A DNA stretch of 64,000 bases from Ascarosepion bandense. Its lineage: Eukaryota; Mollusca; Cephalopoda; Sepiida; Sepiidae. Position 1 is the stretch's first letter. The number at the start of each line of letters is the position of its first letter. The position numbers were made by a program, and so were the translations under genes. The notes beneath the pieces were generated by a model, which was given only the letters and a program-made list of their open reading frames with translations, did no database searches and was not told where the DNA came from. Positions 52,738 through 63,145 of this stretch are shown in pieces. The stretch spans positions 2,425,001 through 2,489,000 of the forward strand of contig JBBBDQ010001686.1 in assembly GCA_037127315.1 (NCBI GenBank), written 5' to 3'.

Positions 52738-53147
52738 CTTGCTGGACAATACCATCAAAGATGAAAGAAAAACTTGAAGCAACTGAAATGTGGTTCTAGA
52801 GAAGGATGCTGCGAATATCATGGATCGAGCATATGAGCAATGACGAGGTCTTGGAAATGATGAAAACAAAAAGGAAATTAATACTGAGCATCAGGAAGAG
52901 ACAGCTGAAGTTCCTGGGTCAGGAAATAAGGAAGGAGAACTTGGAGAATCTGTTACTAACAGGCCAGATAGAGGAAAAAAGAGACAGGGGAAAGCAACGG
53001 ATAACATATTCGAAGGGCCTAATCAGGTGGATGACGGAACGAGGATTGCATGGTGTAACAGGAGAAGGCGTGCTCAGAGCCATCAGGGATAGGAAAACGT
53101 GGAAGGCCATGATCGCCGCTTACGTCCTGAAGGGACAGGGCACATAG
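52738..53147 (+). mobile_element. RTE LINE, C-terminal fragment
   Basis: Open from 52806: MLRISWIEHMSNDEVLEMM…, …LILSIRKRQLKFLGQEI…, …LLLTGQIEEKRDRGKQRIT…, …KAMIAAYVLKGQGT stop. Upstream, ..CWTIPSKMKEKLEATEMWF is followed by a stop. An insertion of three bases adds an Ala in MIAAYVLKG. Probably one of the younger copies. Confidence 0.92.
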
Positions 53148-53174
53148 AAGAAGAAGAAGAAGAAGAAGAAGAAT
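53148..53174 (+). repeat. (GAA)n tail of RTE
   Basis: AGAAGA repeats directly after the stop codon. Confidence 0.9.
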
Positions 53175-53189
53175 TGATTTTTCTTTATC

Positions 53190-53196
<7 letters not shown>

Positions 53197-53270
<74 letters not shown>
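53197..53270. repeat. (CT)n and (TA)n microsatellites
   Basis: (CT)n 53197-53222, then (TA)n to about 53270. Confidence 0.95.
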
Positions 53271-53273
<3 letters not shown>

Positions 53274-53384
53274 AAATTTGTATATTCTACCTTTTTCGTT
53301 TTTGGAGCTTTCTTGTTTTTCGTTCCTTTCACTCCGCCTCTACTTTTTTTTTTAATTTCTTTTTTCGTTAAACGTCGTTCTTTA

Positions 53385-53780
53385 TTTTTTCTTTCTTTTT
53401 CATTCATGTTTCACGTCATTGCCTGTTATATTTTGTTTCTTCTTTTCACTTATTCTTCCATACATTTTAAAAATTATCTCACACTTTCTTAACTTTATTT
53501 ACACTGTTCGGACTGTTTTCCTCATCTTTATTGCCATGTTTCGACAGTTGTATGCCTTGTTCAGGAATTTTGAAATGAATCCTTTATTTCGATCACTACG
53601 GTATATTAATCTCATTCCATGTGTGATGCCACTTCCGGATGTCATACAGTTATCGCCTAGCACTTAAAGAAAAGCGTACAACGGCCGAAATGTAAATATT
53701 TCAATATTCAATAAAGACTGGGACAACAGTCTGAACAGTGTAAATAATTTTAATACTGCATCATCTCAGAAGTATATATA
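53385..53780. repeat. family-E foldback repeat
   Basis: Left arm ACACTGTTCGGACTGTTTTC…TTTATTGCCATGTTTCGACA; right arm ACAACGGCCGAAATG…ATAAAGACTGGGACAACAGT and CTGAACAGTGTAAAT as its approximate reverse complement. Ends CATCTCAGAAGTATATA next to the mariner-like element. Confidence 0.75.
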
Positions 53781-54258
53781 CAGGGTGTCCCAGAAGTCGC
53801 GCACCATCAAAATTTTTATAAAAATATTTATGAATATCAATTTTATTGATTATAATCATAAAAGATGCTCAAATTGTTCACCCTCTGCATTAAACCATGC
53901 ATCAATTCTCTTTCTGTGTTTTAAGAATACGATGTACTGATGATTTGCTAATCGTTAACTCCTGGCTTATTTTCCTTACTGATTTCACGGGGCTTCTAGC
54001 AGAATTCGCCAGAATAATGGTGTATGTTTCTTCATCAGTTGCACTCTTTCGTCGGCCACATCTCTCACGGTCAGCAACAGATTCACTTTCTTGGAAGCGT
54101 TTGATTAAACGACAGACAGTTGAACGGCTCAATGGTTTTTCTCGCTCAGGATGACTGAGGTTGAATTCTTGAGCTACAGAGCGGTATGTTGCCCCATCTC
54201 TTACAAACATAAAAAAAATTAACCTTTTCTTGTGCTGTTAGTTTCCCACCCATATAAG
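53773..54258 (-). pseudogene. mariner-like transposase, internally deleted
   Basis: Reverse strand starts MGGKLTAQEKVNFF; a homopolymer of 8 T (54216-54223) shifts the frame by one, and from 54210 the frame continues MFVRDGATYRSVAQEF…, …SRSTVCRLIKRFQES…, …KSVRKISQELTISKSSVHRI, a two-part helix-turn-helix DNA-binding domain of the DUF4817/mariner kind. At 53912-53940 this stops; a different frame then gives the short C-terminus RIDAWFNAEGEQFEHLL stop. The whole DDE catalytic core is missing. The end reads CAGGGTGTCCCAGAAGT (53772-53788), a typical terminus for such elements. Non-functional. Confidence 0.82.
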
Positions 54259-54900
54259 ATGTCAGGTCAGGACTGATAACATTGCAGACAGAAAAAAAAA
54301 CACAGCTAAGCTACGTCTCCACACTGAAAACGTGACTGTGGACGAGATGCCAGGTCAGTACTGATAACATTGCAGATAGAAAAGGTACTGTGAAGTTACG
54401 TTTCAACGGTGAGAAAATAACTGTGAACGGGATGCCAGGTCAGGACTGATAACATTGCAGATAGAAAAGGCTCTGTAAAGCTACATTTCAACGGTGAGAA
54501 GATGACTGAGGACGGGATGCCAGGTCAGGACTGATAACATTGCAGATAGAAAAATCACAGTGAAACTACGTTTCCACAGTGATAAGATGACTGTGGATGG
54601 GATGCCAGGTCAGGACTGATAACACTGCGGATAGAAAAAGTACAAGGAAGCTACGTTTCAACGGCGAAAAGATGACTGAAGACTGGATGCCAGGTCAGGA
54701 CTGGTAACATTGCAGATAGAAAAGGTTCAGTAAAGCTATGTTCCAACGGTGAGACAGGGACTGAGGAGGGAATGCCAGGTCAGGACTGATAACATTGCAG
54801 ATACTAAAGATACAGCGAATCTACGTTTCGACAGTGAAAAAGTCACTGAAGACTAGATGCCAGGTCAAGACCGATATACTTGCAGGTGAAAAAAGTTACT
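54258..54900. repeat. 85-bp tandem array, ~8 units
   Basis: GATGCCAGGTCAGGACTGAT starts at 54258, 54345, 54431, 54516, 54601, 54686, 54771 and 54856: first spacings 87 and 86, then exactly 85 bp. It begins within a few bases of the transposase start, so it occupies the place of the element's other end. Confidence 0.95.
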
Positions 54901-54915
54901 TTTTCTCTGATGAGG

Positions 54916-55002
54916 GAGCGGGTTTTAAGGACTCTTCCTGGTTGCAAGAATAAGCGTCCTTTTGATCATATTTGCTTCAAAACTGCCTAATTGTTCCTGT
55001 AC

Positions 55003-55055
<53 letters not shown>

Positions 55056-55716
55056 GTTTCACTAATTCTTCAGTCATCTCATTTCTATTACCTGAAGAAT
55101 TACTGAAACTACCATAATTTTGTTTTTTCATTTCACCCCGAGCAAGGCGGTAACGCCACTGATGTGCAGGGGGCTACATAAGAGTGAAAAGATGGGAAAA
55201 AAGAAAGCCGGAAACCACATCCTAAACAGGGAACAAGGGATGAGCCTCTACACCTGTTCAATAGACGTGGGTGGAGTGTGAACCGGGCGATAGTTTAGTC
55301 TATCTACTCCAATTGAAAAAAAATAAATAAATAAAAAGAAAAGAGTGAAAAGATTGGAAAAAAAGAAAGCCGGAAACCACATCCTAAACAGGGAACAAGG
55401 GATGAGCCTCTACACCTGTTCAATAGACGTGGGTGGAGTGTGAACCGGGCGATAGTTTAGTCTATCTACTCCAATTGAAAAAAAATAAATAAATAAAAAG
55501 AAAAGAGTGAAAAGATTGGAAAAAAGAAAGCCGGAAACCACATCCTAAACAGGGAACAAGGGATGAGCCTCTACACCTGTTCAATAGACATGGGTGGAGT
55601 GTGAACTCGATAGTTTAGTCTATCGAGTTCATGAACAATTAGGAAGTTTTAAAGAAAATATGATCAAAAGGACGCTTATTGTTGGGACCTGGAAGAGTCC
55701 TTAAAATCTCCATGAC
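54916..55716. repeat. foldback with ~80-bp arms around SINE array
   Basis: AAGCGTCCTTTTGATCATAT and flanking sequence (54916-54998) recur reverse-complemented at 55634-55716. The interior is (TA)n (55007-55051) plus a tandem-unit SINE. Confidence 0.8.
55127..55620 (-). mobile_element. tandem-unit SINE, 3 units plus LINE tail
   Basis: Tail TTCACCCCGAGCAAGGCGGT… at 55132-55180 and three ~160-bp units (AAATAAATAAATAAAAAG linkers). The outer end forms GAACTCGATA/TATCGAGTTC (55604-55631), a short palindrome where GAACCGGGCGATAG is expected. Confidence 0.92.
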
Positions 55717-56120
55717 ATATAATGAGCATGGGGAGGGCTTTGAGAAATTCATAATCACATGATATATTATTAATTAACCTACCTAACCAGCATATCTAAA
55801 AAGATGACAGAACAGGTGTAGGTTAGATAAAGAACAAAAATTTACTGAGAGTTACAAATTATAGGAAGTCATGGAGAACGATGTTCTCCGGGTCCTGAAG
55901 GGACGCTGCACATAGAAAAGAAGGGAACAATTAGCGATAAAATTATTGAGAATGTTGGATATATTTTTAACAAAAGGAAATTTATTATTTTTGACAGTGC
56001 AAACTGAAATAGTTTTGTCAATTATTTGTACATGTTACAGCATTTAACTGGTAGCTTGTGCCGACTCCATAAAATGAACCCAGCGCTTCCTAGCAAACGC
56101 TGACCAAGCGTTGCCAAGAT
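55717..56120. other. spacer with RTE 3' scrap
   Basis: GGTCCTGAAGGGACGCTGCACATAGAAAAGAAG (55888-55921) matches the last RTE codons and tail; otherwise unassigned. Confidence 0.5.
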
Positions 56121-56749
56121 CGAATTCATTTGGAAGTCCAAATTGAAAGAAAGAAAGAAAGAATAAAAAGAAAGAAAGGTTTCGAAGTAAAAAAGATTTC
56201 TTTCTTTATTTGTCAAATTTCTTTTCTATTTTTGCGACAAGAAAGTTTCTATCTTTTTCTTCGAATCCTTTCTTTCTTTCCTTCTTTCTTTCATCGTGTT
56301 AGCATCGTGTTTTCTTTCTTTATTTGAAACAGTTATTTTCTTTTTTTCCCCCTTTTTTCTTGCAATGAACTCGACAGGATTTCGAACATGATTCCTCAAT
56401 CCATGCCGCTAACTGTTACTCCACCGAATCTTCACCCTTGGCACATGGAAACGTCTCCTGTATTTGTTTTTCGTGTTTTTTATTACCTAAAATTCTTCTT
56501 CGCCTCAGTATATATTAAGAAAGGACAACAGAATGTTTAGCTTTTACTAGTTTGTGGGGATATAGAATCTTTTGTATTGATAGAAAGTGATTTTAATAAG
56601 AATCTCTTCCTTTTTTTTTTTTGTTAAAGAGTTCTTCCTTCTACCCGGAATGGTAAATTTGCCTCTTATTTTTTTTTATATCGAGCATGTGATTTTTTAT
56701 TTCGTTTTTTAATTTTGTCTTTTTTCATTACATGATATGCATTAAGAGG
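56121..56749. other. pyrimidine-rich unassigned DNA
   Basis: Short (GAAA)n at 56145-56177 and (CTTT)n near 56268-56292, roughly inverted to each other. No gene seen. Confidence 0.5.
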
Positions 56750-57055
56750 ATGTGCGTTTTGGTACAGTGGATATCGGCTCGGGAACGAAAAAACCGGGGA
56801 GCCGAGTTCGAATTCCAGCTGAATCCATTGTATTCACTTACGTCCAAATACCCTTGGGAAAGGTATTAATCCGTCTCTTCCTTCCAGTTATGGGTTAAAT
56901 AGCAGAACACATTGGGTTCTATAGCCTTGGTCGGCAACCAGTCTACCGCAGAAAGCAATGGCAACCTACTGCGGGTTAATCTTCTGCCCAGTCAGTCATG
57001 TCTCTTTCGAGACATGATCGCCCAAGCGTGTATCACGTATGGCACCTAAACTGAC
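56750..57055 (+). mobile_element. tRNA-derived SINE-1, full length
   Basis: GAGGATGTGCGTTTTGGTACAG, Box B GAGTTCGAATTCC, CCTTCCAGTTATGGGTTAAA, hairpin CATGTCTCTTTCGAGACATG and GTGTATCACGTATGGCAC. No clear target duplication. Confidence 0.93.
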
Positions 57056-57524
57056 TGATTTATTTCAGTCCATTACTTGTTTGCTTGATTTTTCTAACCA
57101 TTATTCTTTTGGAACCATTCTTTTTTTTTTCATTCTTTTATTCTTTTTTCTACCTTTTTCTTTCTTTTTTTCTTTCTAAATTTTACTTTCTTTTTTTTTC
57201 ATAAATACTTTCATCTGCGGCTTCGTGTTTATATTTTTAACAATTTGTTTTCCTTCCTTCTTTCCTTCCTTCCTTCTTTTTTTCTTTAGTACTTTCATTC
57301 ATAACTTCATGTTTTTCTTTGCTTCTTTCTAACCATTCTTGATTTCTTTCGGTCATTTTCTCTTCCATTTTTTTTTTGTTTCTTTTTCTTTCATTCATAA
57401 GTACTTTCATTCATAAGTACTTTCATTCATAAGTACTGTCATTCTTATATTTTCGGAATCTTCTCATCGCCTAAGTATATATTAGGAACTAGAAACAAAT
57501 CTTCCTGGACTGTTTTACCAGTTT
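57056..57524. other. pyrimidine-rich spacer
   Basis: (CTTT)-type tracts and a 16-bp triplicate CATTCATAAGTACTTT near 57390-57440. Confidence 0.6.
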
Positions 57525-57795
57525 GTTGTAGTGACCGGTTTGTGACGGAAAGTAAGACAATGAACAAGAAGATAGGTTCAAAAGCTATAATATATAGTAT
57601 AACAAGAAAACAATATTTCCAAAAAAAAGTGTTAATAATAACTAATATAGAAATAAGTAAGTCCGAATGTATTATTACGCCGCCTGACTAGTAGCTGTCG
57701 TTAACTGCTCACGTTAATTGTTGTACTTAACTGCTCGTAACGACTCTATTGACTGCATTATTTAGCTGTCCCTCCCAGTAAGGGCAACATAGAGA
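57525..57795 (+). repeat. LTR-like repeat, copy 1
   Basis: TGTTGTAGTGACCGGTTTGTG…ATAGAAATAAGTAAGTCCGA…GCCTGACTAGTAGCTGTCGT matches 58293-58560 with ~80% identity by eye. The ends TGTTGTRG… and …CA are LTR-like, but no gag-pol lies between the copies. Confidence 0.55.
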
Positions 57796-58244
57796 AGTCA
57801 AATAACTTACCTTTCAACATGGTTGTCTCCTTTTGTCTCCCTGTAGGAAGGTGAACATTCAAAACTGTGAGACTCATCTTCCTGATGTTTCTAAGTAGCA
57901 TCCAGTTGGCAGACAAAAAAAAAAAAACAGGGTTGCAACTGAATACATGTCCCGATGTGGCCCAAAGACAAATGGTGGATATTGTGCTGAATATTTATGA
58001 AGCACAATGTACACATTGAAATTATCAGCCAATCACTGCTTACAGAATAGACTTGCCTATAACAGAATGGAATCTTCCAGGTTGTTATTTAAACCACCTA
58101 CCAATTTGCCCTGGTGTTTTTTTTTTCTTTTTTGGTCAATCAGACCCAACTTCTCTTTTAGTTGAGTACTGGCTGGTTCTTCCACAAGATCTTTACAATT
58201 ATTATTATTGTTGTTGTTGTTGTTGTTGTTGTTGTTATTGTAGA
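57796..58244. other. unassigned DNA
   Basis: Includes an interrupted (GTT)n at 58207-58240. No gene recognised. Confidence 0.45.
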
Positions 58245-58835
58245 TCTTCGTCGCCATTTTGTTGTGGAGTTGTGGCGAAACTTCGCCGCAAAGTTGTAGT
58301 GACCGGTTTGTGCCGGAAGTAATACGCGTAACAAGGAAGTAGGTTCAAAACAGTGTCTTAGTATAACAAGAAAAAAGATATTTAAAGGAAGTGTTAATAA
58401 TAAATAATATAGAAATAAGTAAGTCCGACGGTATTATTACGCTGCCTGACTAACAGCTGTCGTTAACTGTTCTCGTTAACTGCTATACTTGACTGCTCTT
58501 TAACTGCCAACTTGACTGTTCGTAACTGCTCGGTAAACTGCAGTCTTCAGTTACCTCCAACCACTAGGGCAAAATGTGGCACAAGGCCTTTTTAATATGG
58601 GTTCTCCGGGTCATATAGTCCGGCCAAAAATTTCTGTCTAATTTTCCCCAGTCGAGATTCTACCCTTCGGCGGAGCCTCGACTGGGTTAATAATCTCCGC
58701 TCGAAGGCAGAGAGTTGGCCAGTGTGTAAGGCAGTCAACTGCTCGTTAACTACTCTCTGGAAGTAACGCAGGTAATCTAAATGTAGCAAGAGGAAAAGTC
58801 CATTCCTCACAGGAAAGGCACCATAATACAATTTT
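58245..58835 (+). repeat. LTR-like repeat, copy 2 (longest)
   Basis: Begins TTTGTTGTGGAGTTGTGGCG with a GTGGCGAA/TTCGCCGC hairpin, carries the block shared with copy 1, tandem TTAACTGCTC-type motifs, and ends AAAGGCACCATAATACA. A 92-codon Arg-rich minus frame (58592-58870) overlaps but is not recognised. Confidence 0.55.
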
Positions 58836-58932
58836 CGGTACATGTTACTTTTTGTATTTAGCATAGGCAAGTATTTTTAATATTCAAAATTTCTCCATAC
58901 TTTCTTTTTACAAGTAACTCTTTAATAGGTCA

Positions 58933-60583
58933 GTGACGGGAAAACAGACTTGTCACATTCAATGCCTTTTAAACCAAACAAGTGCCAATCAAACATCGTC
59001 GATCGGACCAAGAACTTGCACCAATCTCGAGGCACTAATGTTCCTTAACCCTAGAACACTAACCATCAATTACAGTTACACCACTACTAATCATGGGTAT
59101 CGCCCTATCAGCCTCCTACCAATTTTCGGGAAAGTGTTCGACGCCATAATTAATGCTGAAATAGTTCAACATTTTACTTCTCTGACCGGCAGTATGGCTT
59201 CCACTTTGCCAGGTCCACGGCCGACATGCTAACGACCGTTACGGAGTAAATGTTCCAGGCCCTTGAGGAATCCGGCGAGATCGTGCGGTTGCTCTGGACA
59301 TTTCCAAGGCTTTTGACAGGGTTTGGCACTCTGGTCTTCTATGCAATCTACGGATTTACGGTATTACCGGACACTTGCTTGATCTGATCCAATCTTTTTT
59401 AAATAACTTCAAAATGAAGGTAGTTTTGAATGGGCATGCCTCTACATCCTACAGTACAAACGCTGGTGACCCTCGGGGCTCAATCCTGGGCCCGATTCTC
59501 TTCCTTATTTTCATAAATGACCTCCCAGACGAGATCAACAGCCAAGTAGGCATCTACGCAGATGATACCACAATTTACTCCCGCATCAGTAAGAAACCCG
59601 ACATGGCGGTCAAACATAATCTCGCTGCTGACCTTGAGAGGGATCTACATTCTGTGTTGAACTGGGGTAAGAAGAGGCTTGTCAGTTTCAATGCGTCTAA
59701 AATCAAGCTGTTGTATGACAATCATCACAGGCAACCTCTCCTGCCTCCCATAAGCATGAACCAAACGAGTTTCCCTGATAGCAATACACTGCGCCTCCTC
59801 GGCCTTACCCTCTCCTCTGAGCTCAAATGGAACCACTACTTTGAGTCCATAGCTAAATCCACTGCTAAGAAGGTTGGGTCATTGTGTCGGGCCAGGATGT
59901 TCTTCCCGCCTGAATCCATCCTGCATATATACAAATCAACCATTTGTCCGTGCATGGAATACTGCTACCATATATGGTCAGGCGCCCCTGCTGTTCATCT
60001 CGGTGTTCTCGACAGGCTCCAATGGAGAATCAGTAATGTGATAGGTAGCGATTTGGCGGCTCGACTACAGCCACTTCCCCACCGACGAGATGTGGCCTCC
60101 CTTTGTCTGTTCTATAAATACTTTCATGGCTTCTGCTCCAACGAACTTAAGTCACTGGTGCCTCTGCAACAGATGTTTACTCGTGCAACCAGATTGGCAA
60201 CTGGGTCCCACCCATTCACAGTTAGATTAACCAAATGCAGACGATAATTCTACTCCTGCAGCTTCCTTTCTCGCACTTCCCACCTGTGGAACTCGCTCCC
60301 ATATTCTTGCTTTCCTGACGGCTACAACCTCCAGGAATTCAAATGCAATGTCAATACTCATCTCTTAACCACTTGACTCTAGTTCTTTCTTCACCACCCT
60401 GTATATCCTTTCCTTTCTCTCCACCTTTGCAACTGTCATCACACCTGTATTCCCATCCTTCTCTTGCTCCTTTCGTCTTCCTCTTCACTCTCTTCTATTT
60501 AATCTTTTTACACTTATGTAGCTCCCTGCACATCAGTGGCGTTACCGCCTTGCTCGGGGTGATACGATTAAAAAAATATAACC
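58933..60583 (+). pseudogene. CR1/Jockey-group LINE, RT region to 3' end
   Basis: Non-LTR reverse transcriptase with several frameshifts. 59097-59160 gives HGYRPISLLPIFGKVFDAII; after frame changes, QYGFHF-like and ALDISKAFDRVWHSGLL segments follow; from 59375 a 290-codon frame includes GDPRGSILGPILFLIFINDLP (motif B/C region) and GIYADDTTIYSRI (catalytic YADD near 59556), then LLGLTLSSELKWNHYF and the C-terminal domain to a stop at 60247 where a Q codon is expected. The remaining C-terminus (FYSCSFLSRTSHLWNSLPY) lies beyond the stop. The 3' UTR ends at CTCGGGGTGATACGATTA plus A-run. The endonuclease and ORF1 are absent (5' truncated). Confidence 0.9.
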
Positions 60584-60799
60584 TATTTTGAAAATATAAA
60601 AACATATTGAATATAAATCTTTACTTGAAATATTTTAGAAGCAGCAGGCACTTCAAAAGTTGTACTTTGAGTTAACATTAATAGGAACTGAAAAACATTA
60701 TTCAAGTAAGAAAATCAGGTAATGAAAATTTAATTAAATTGTAGCTAAAATGGCGTCATTTGCGCTGGGTACTATATACCCATGGTTAGTCTTTTCGGG

Positions 60800-60995
60800 T
60801 TAAGAAAGGCGTCTTGAGAGCCTATTGGAATTTAAGCTAAGCTCAGGCCTCAACTGGAACTCATAGATACGACCCATCGCTAAAGCTACTGGCAAAATTG
60901 TAGGTTTACTCTACAGCTCCACTAAGTACCTGACTCCTCCTGCTATTGTCTACCATTTCAAGAGCCAGTCCAGGCCGAACATGGAATATTAGTGC
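60800..60995 (+). mobile_element. second CR1-type LINE fragment, degenerate
   Basis: Reading in pieces: LSSGLNWNS.IRPIAKAT, GKIVGLLYSSTKYLTPPAI and YHFKSQSRPNMEY. It aligns with LSSELKWNHYFESIAKSTAKKVGSLCRARMF.PPESILHIYKSTICPCMEY of the main LINE but is clearly another subfamily. Confidence 0.65.
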
Positions 60996-61011
60996 AATAT
61001 ATAAACAGATA

Positions 61012-61322
61012 TGGATGTGCGTTGTGATACAGTGAATATCGTCTCGAAACGACAAATCGGGGTACCGAGTTCGAATTCCAGTTGAATTCATTGCCTTCAC
61101 TTATGCACAAATGCGCTTGGGAAAGGTATTAATCCGTCTCTTCCCTCCAGTTATCGGTTAAATAATAGAACAGATTGGGTTCTATAGCCTTGGTTGGCAA
61201 CCGGTCTACCGCAGAAAGCAATGGCAACCTCCTGCGGGATAATCTTCTACCCAGTCAGTCATGTCTCTTTCGAGACATGATCGCTAAAAGCGTGTATCGC
61301 GTATGGCACTTAACTGCCTGAC
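61012..61322 (+). mobile_element. tRNA-derived SINE-1, full length
   Basis: ATGGATGTGCGTTGTGATAC head, Box B GAGTTCGAATTCC, CCTCCAGTTATCGGTTAAAT, hairpin, and GTGTATCGCGTATGGCACTT tail. It inserted beside the LINE fragment. Confidence 0.92.
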
Positions 61323-61424
61323 TGAATATAATAGTTAGAATCATGATTAAGGCTTCTACTGGTCATAAAGTTGTATATTGTTATGAAGCAATAAACTGAT
61401 CCCCCACCAATTACTACGTAGTAA

Positions 61425-61680
61425 GGTGATGCATCCCTTCTTCCTCTAGTTACGAGTCAAATAACATGACAGATTGGGTTCTATAGCCTTGGCTGGCAAC
61501 CAGTCTACCGCAGAAAGCAATGGCAACTTACTGCTGAATAATCTTCTGCCCATTCAGTCATGTCTCTTTCGAGATATGATCGCCCAAGCGTGTATCACTA
61601 AACTGACTGAGATAGATAAATCGAAACCAGTGAAAGCGTGTATGGCACTAAACTGATATGGCATTTAACTGACTGATGGC
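61425..61680 (+). mobile_element. SINE-1, head missing, tail repeated
   Basis: From CCCTTCTTCCTCTAGTTACG to the hairpin (TCTCTTTCGAGATATG) and GTGTATCACTAAACTGACTG; TGGCACTAAACTGA-like tail motifs are reiterated to about 61690. Confidence 0.85.
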
Positions 61681-61690
61681 AATTAACTGA

Positions 61691-62161
61691 CTGCCCAGTC
61701 TTAACTTTAAGATAGTTTCGAAAGAGTCTAGCTGCGTCTCCTCTTCCTTCTGGGTGACAAATTATTCCCACACCACAACCCCGTTCTTACAAGTGAAACG
61801 TTTCTTAAAAGCCGCTCGCTGTTCTATTGTTATTTTCATGGAAAATGTTCAGGAGAACTAGTCGTTGGTTCCACCAACTTTACAGCTATGACCCGCCATG
61901 CCACACAAATTGTAGCGAATTACTTTCATTCCGTTCGTATTTTTTTTTTTTAGTGAGACGTATTCTACTTAAGAACCTACTTGCTAAGAACTATAGCCTT
62001 GTGGAACTGACTCCCAAGAGGTTGTTTCACCTTATCCGAAAAAATTTGAACCTGCTCAAATCTAGGCTGAACCGTTATCATTTACACATATCTTAATAAG
62101 CTGCACCTGTTATTCTGTAACGCTGAACCATGAGTGGTCCTCGGGTTTATTATTTATTTAT
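61691..62161. other. unassigned DNA
   Basis: An 89-codon plus frame (61827-62096) does not resemble a known protein; ATTTATTTATT at 62150. Confidence 0.4.
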
Positions 62162-62429
62162 TGTTGTGGCAAATATTCGTCGCTAAATTGTTGTGGCCTG
62201 TTATGGTCCGGAAATTAAGTCACGGAAACAAGAAGATAGGTTCTAACAGTGTATTAGAATAACAGAACATTTAGACAGGTAGGAGTGTTAGTAATCAGCG
62301 AATGGAAGTGTAAGATCGAACGGTATAGTTACGCTGCGTCGCGACTGTCACTAGACTGCCTCACAGCTTTACTCCCGGAAGTAACGCAGGGAGGAAGAGT
62401 TCATTCCTATAGATAGGGCACCATAACAA
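62162..62429 (+). repeat. LTR-like repeat, copy 3
   Basis: Starts TGTTGTGGCAAATATTCGTC, shares GAAGATAGGTTCTAACAGTG and GGAAGTAACGCAGG with copies 1-2, and ends AGGGCACCATAACA. TG…CA ends and 268-bp size suit a solo LTR; no target duplication is clear. Confidence 0.55.
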
Positions 62430-62879
62430 TTTGAGACTAGTTTATTTTTATTTTTATTTTTTTTAAGAAAAAATTTCTAAGGTATTGACTATTAAATACT
62501 TGTTTTGTTTTCTTACGATAAGAGATAGAAAATATCCCTAGAAACAAAATTACAAGTAGTAAATTCTGGTCAGTACCTTCACAGATGAAGAAAACACGTT
62601 GCACAGCTATGTGGTACCAGTGATAAATGCTGGCAATACTATAAAGAGAAAATGCGAAGAGTTATAAGTGTGGCAGATTGCGGAATATAGAACTCGGAGA
62701 CTTAAACGTAATATTCTAATAGCCTGCCTGTTCGTAATCCACCTGCCGTTTCTGCCGTTTCTGCCGTCACGCTTGACCCCCTTCGCCACTGATTCTCTAA
62801 TTTTTTTCTTTTGTAGACTCTTTAATTTCAGCTCTTACAGTTCTTACTCACACGTTTGTTTTCTATCCTTGCAAAATCT
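62430..62879. other. unassigned DNA
   Basis: Nothing recognised apart from the CTGCCGTTT direct repeat near 62742-62766. Confidence 0.45.
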
Positions 62880-63102
62880 ATTTTCTTTCTTTGTTTTTTG
62901 TTTGTTTGTTTGTTTGCCTATTTATTTATTTATTTATTTATTTATTTCTCTCTTTCATTATTTCTTATTTGCATTATTCGTCATATATTTCTTCTTCCTT
63001 TCTTTTCTTATTTGAAGTATTTTCCATATATTCTTTCTTTCTTTCTTTCTTATTTCTTTTCTTTTCTTTCATACTTATTTGTATTATTTCCCACATATTT
63101 GT

Positions 63103-63145
<43 letters not shown>

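Noticed and set aside
54030..54050. Reverse-strand CTGATGA near 54036
   Set aside because: It is inside the transposase coding sequence and lacks the other ribozyme parts.
55072..55110. CTGAAGAATTACTGAAAC as a hammerhead
   Set aside because: There is no stem II and no TGTA cleavage triplet; a simple ATTCTTCAG/CTGAAGAAT palindrome explains the look.
58592..58870. 92-codon Arg-rich minus frame
   Set aside because: It lies across an LTR-like repeat, has no counterpart frame in the other copies, and resembles no known protein.
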